A stretch of DNA of 32,500 nt from Actinidia chinensis (taxonomy: Eukaryota > Streptophyta > Magnoliopsida > Ericales > Actinidiaceae), in the NCBI GenBank assembly GCA_009663005.1, contig CM018889.1, positions 6,717,512 to 6,750,011 of the forward strand, written 5' to 3'. Below are positions 32,432 to 32,500 of the stretch, in pieces. The stretch's first letter is position 1, and each line of letters opens with the position of its first letter. Made by a program: the position numbers and the translations under genes. The notes beneath the pieces are model-generated. The model was not told the origin of the DNA. It saw only the letters and a program-made list of their open reading frames with translations, and did not search any database.

Positions 32432-32465
<34 letters not shown>
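32432..32465. repeat. Microsatellite (GA)17
   Basis: Thirty-four bases of perfect GA dinucleotide repeat. Confidence 0.95.
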
Positions 32466-32469
<4 letters not shown>

Positions 32470-32500
32470 GACTTTAGTCGAAGAAAAAAAGCATAACTTT

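Noticed and set aside
1..32500. tRNA, rRNA or other structured RNA genes
   Set aside because: I looked for tRNA-like arms and conserved rRNA words and saw only short tRNA-Met complementary PBS words belonging to retroelements.

Overview
The window reads as an intergenic, repeat-rich stretch of an angiosperm nuclear genome. It is AT-rich and has no intact cellular gene, rRNA or tRNA that I can recognise. Almost everything assignable is decayed LTR retrotransposon: recognisable Ty1/copia and Ty3/gypsy protein domains full of frameshifts and stops, LTR pairs, solo LTRs, primer-binding sites and polypurine tracts. I cannot name the species. No database search was possible; all family calls rest on motifs and on comparing parts of the window with each other.

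Layout: (1) 1-8063, one old minus-strand Ty1/copia element of Sirevirus type. It has a 3' LTR cut by the window start (1-417), repeated polypurine-tract motifs (433-650), a 1.3-kb unassigned zone with a decayed ORF on the opposite strand and a likely intron, then RNase H, RT, integrase, protease and gag (about 2030-6750), a tRNA-Met PBS (6756-6766) and a 5' LTR (6770-8063) containing about seven 50-bp tandem units. (2) 8064-14317, two copies of one gypsy-type LTR family in inverted orientation (8521-10603 plus, 12877-14317 minus). Between them lie a smaller inverted pair, a copia-like LTR fragment and a minus-strand copia integrase fragment. (3) About 14367-16815, a compact gypsy-type element with both LTRs, PBS and a decayed gag but no pol (TR-GAG type). 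(4) 16816-19225, a plus-strand copia element: end of the 5' LTR, PBS, then integrase and RT pieces, with no 3' LTR. (5) 19657-22283, a solo LTR with a perfect 5-bp target duplication ACAAT. (6) 23381-25014 and 25020-27504, two different minus-strand LTRs almost abutting; the second has duplication GAACA/GAATA. (7) 28073-29980, a third member of the 19657/25020 LTR family, cut off by (8) 29981-31640, the end of a minus-strand LTR of probable Athila/Tat type with about ten TTCGAA-centred palindromes. The last 850 bp are unassigned apart from a (GA)17 microsatellite.

The genes do not work together: this is a nested graveyard. The best leads are structural. They are an antisense intron-bearing ORF in the Sirevirus-like element, arrays of palindromic motifs at the same LTR position in unrelated LTR families, LTR hairpins whose arms co-vary between copies, a gag-only element, and a solo LTR inserted 5 bp from the tip of another LTR.
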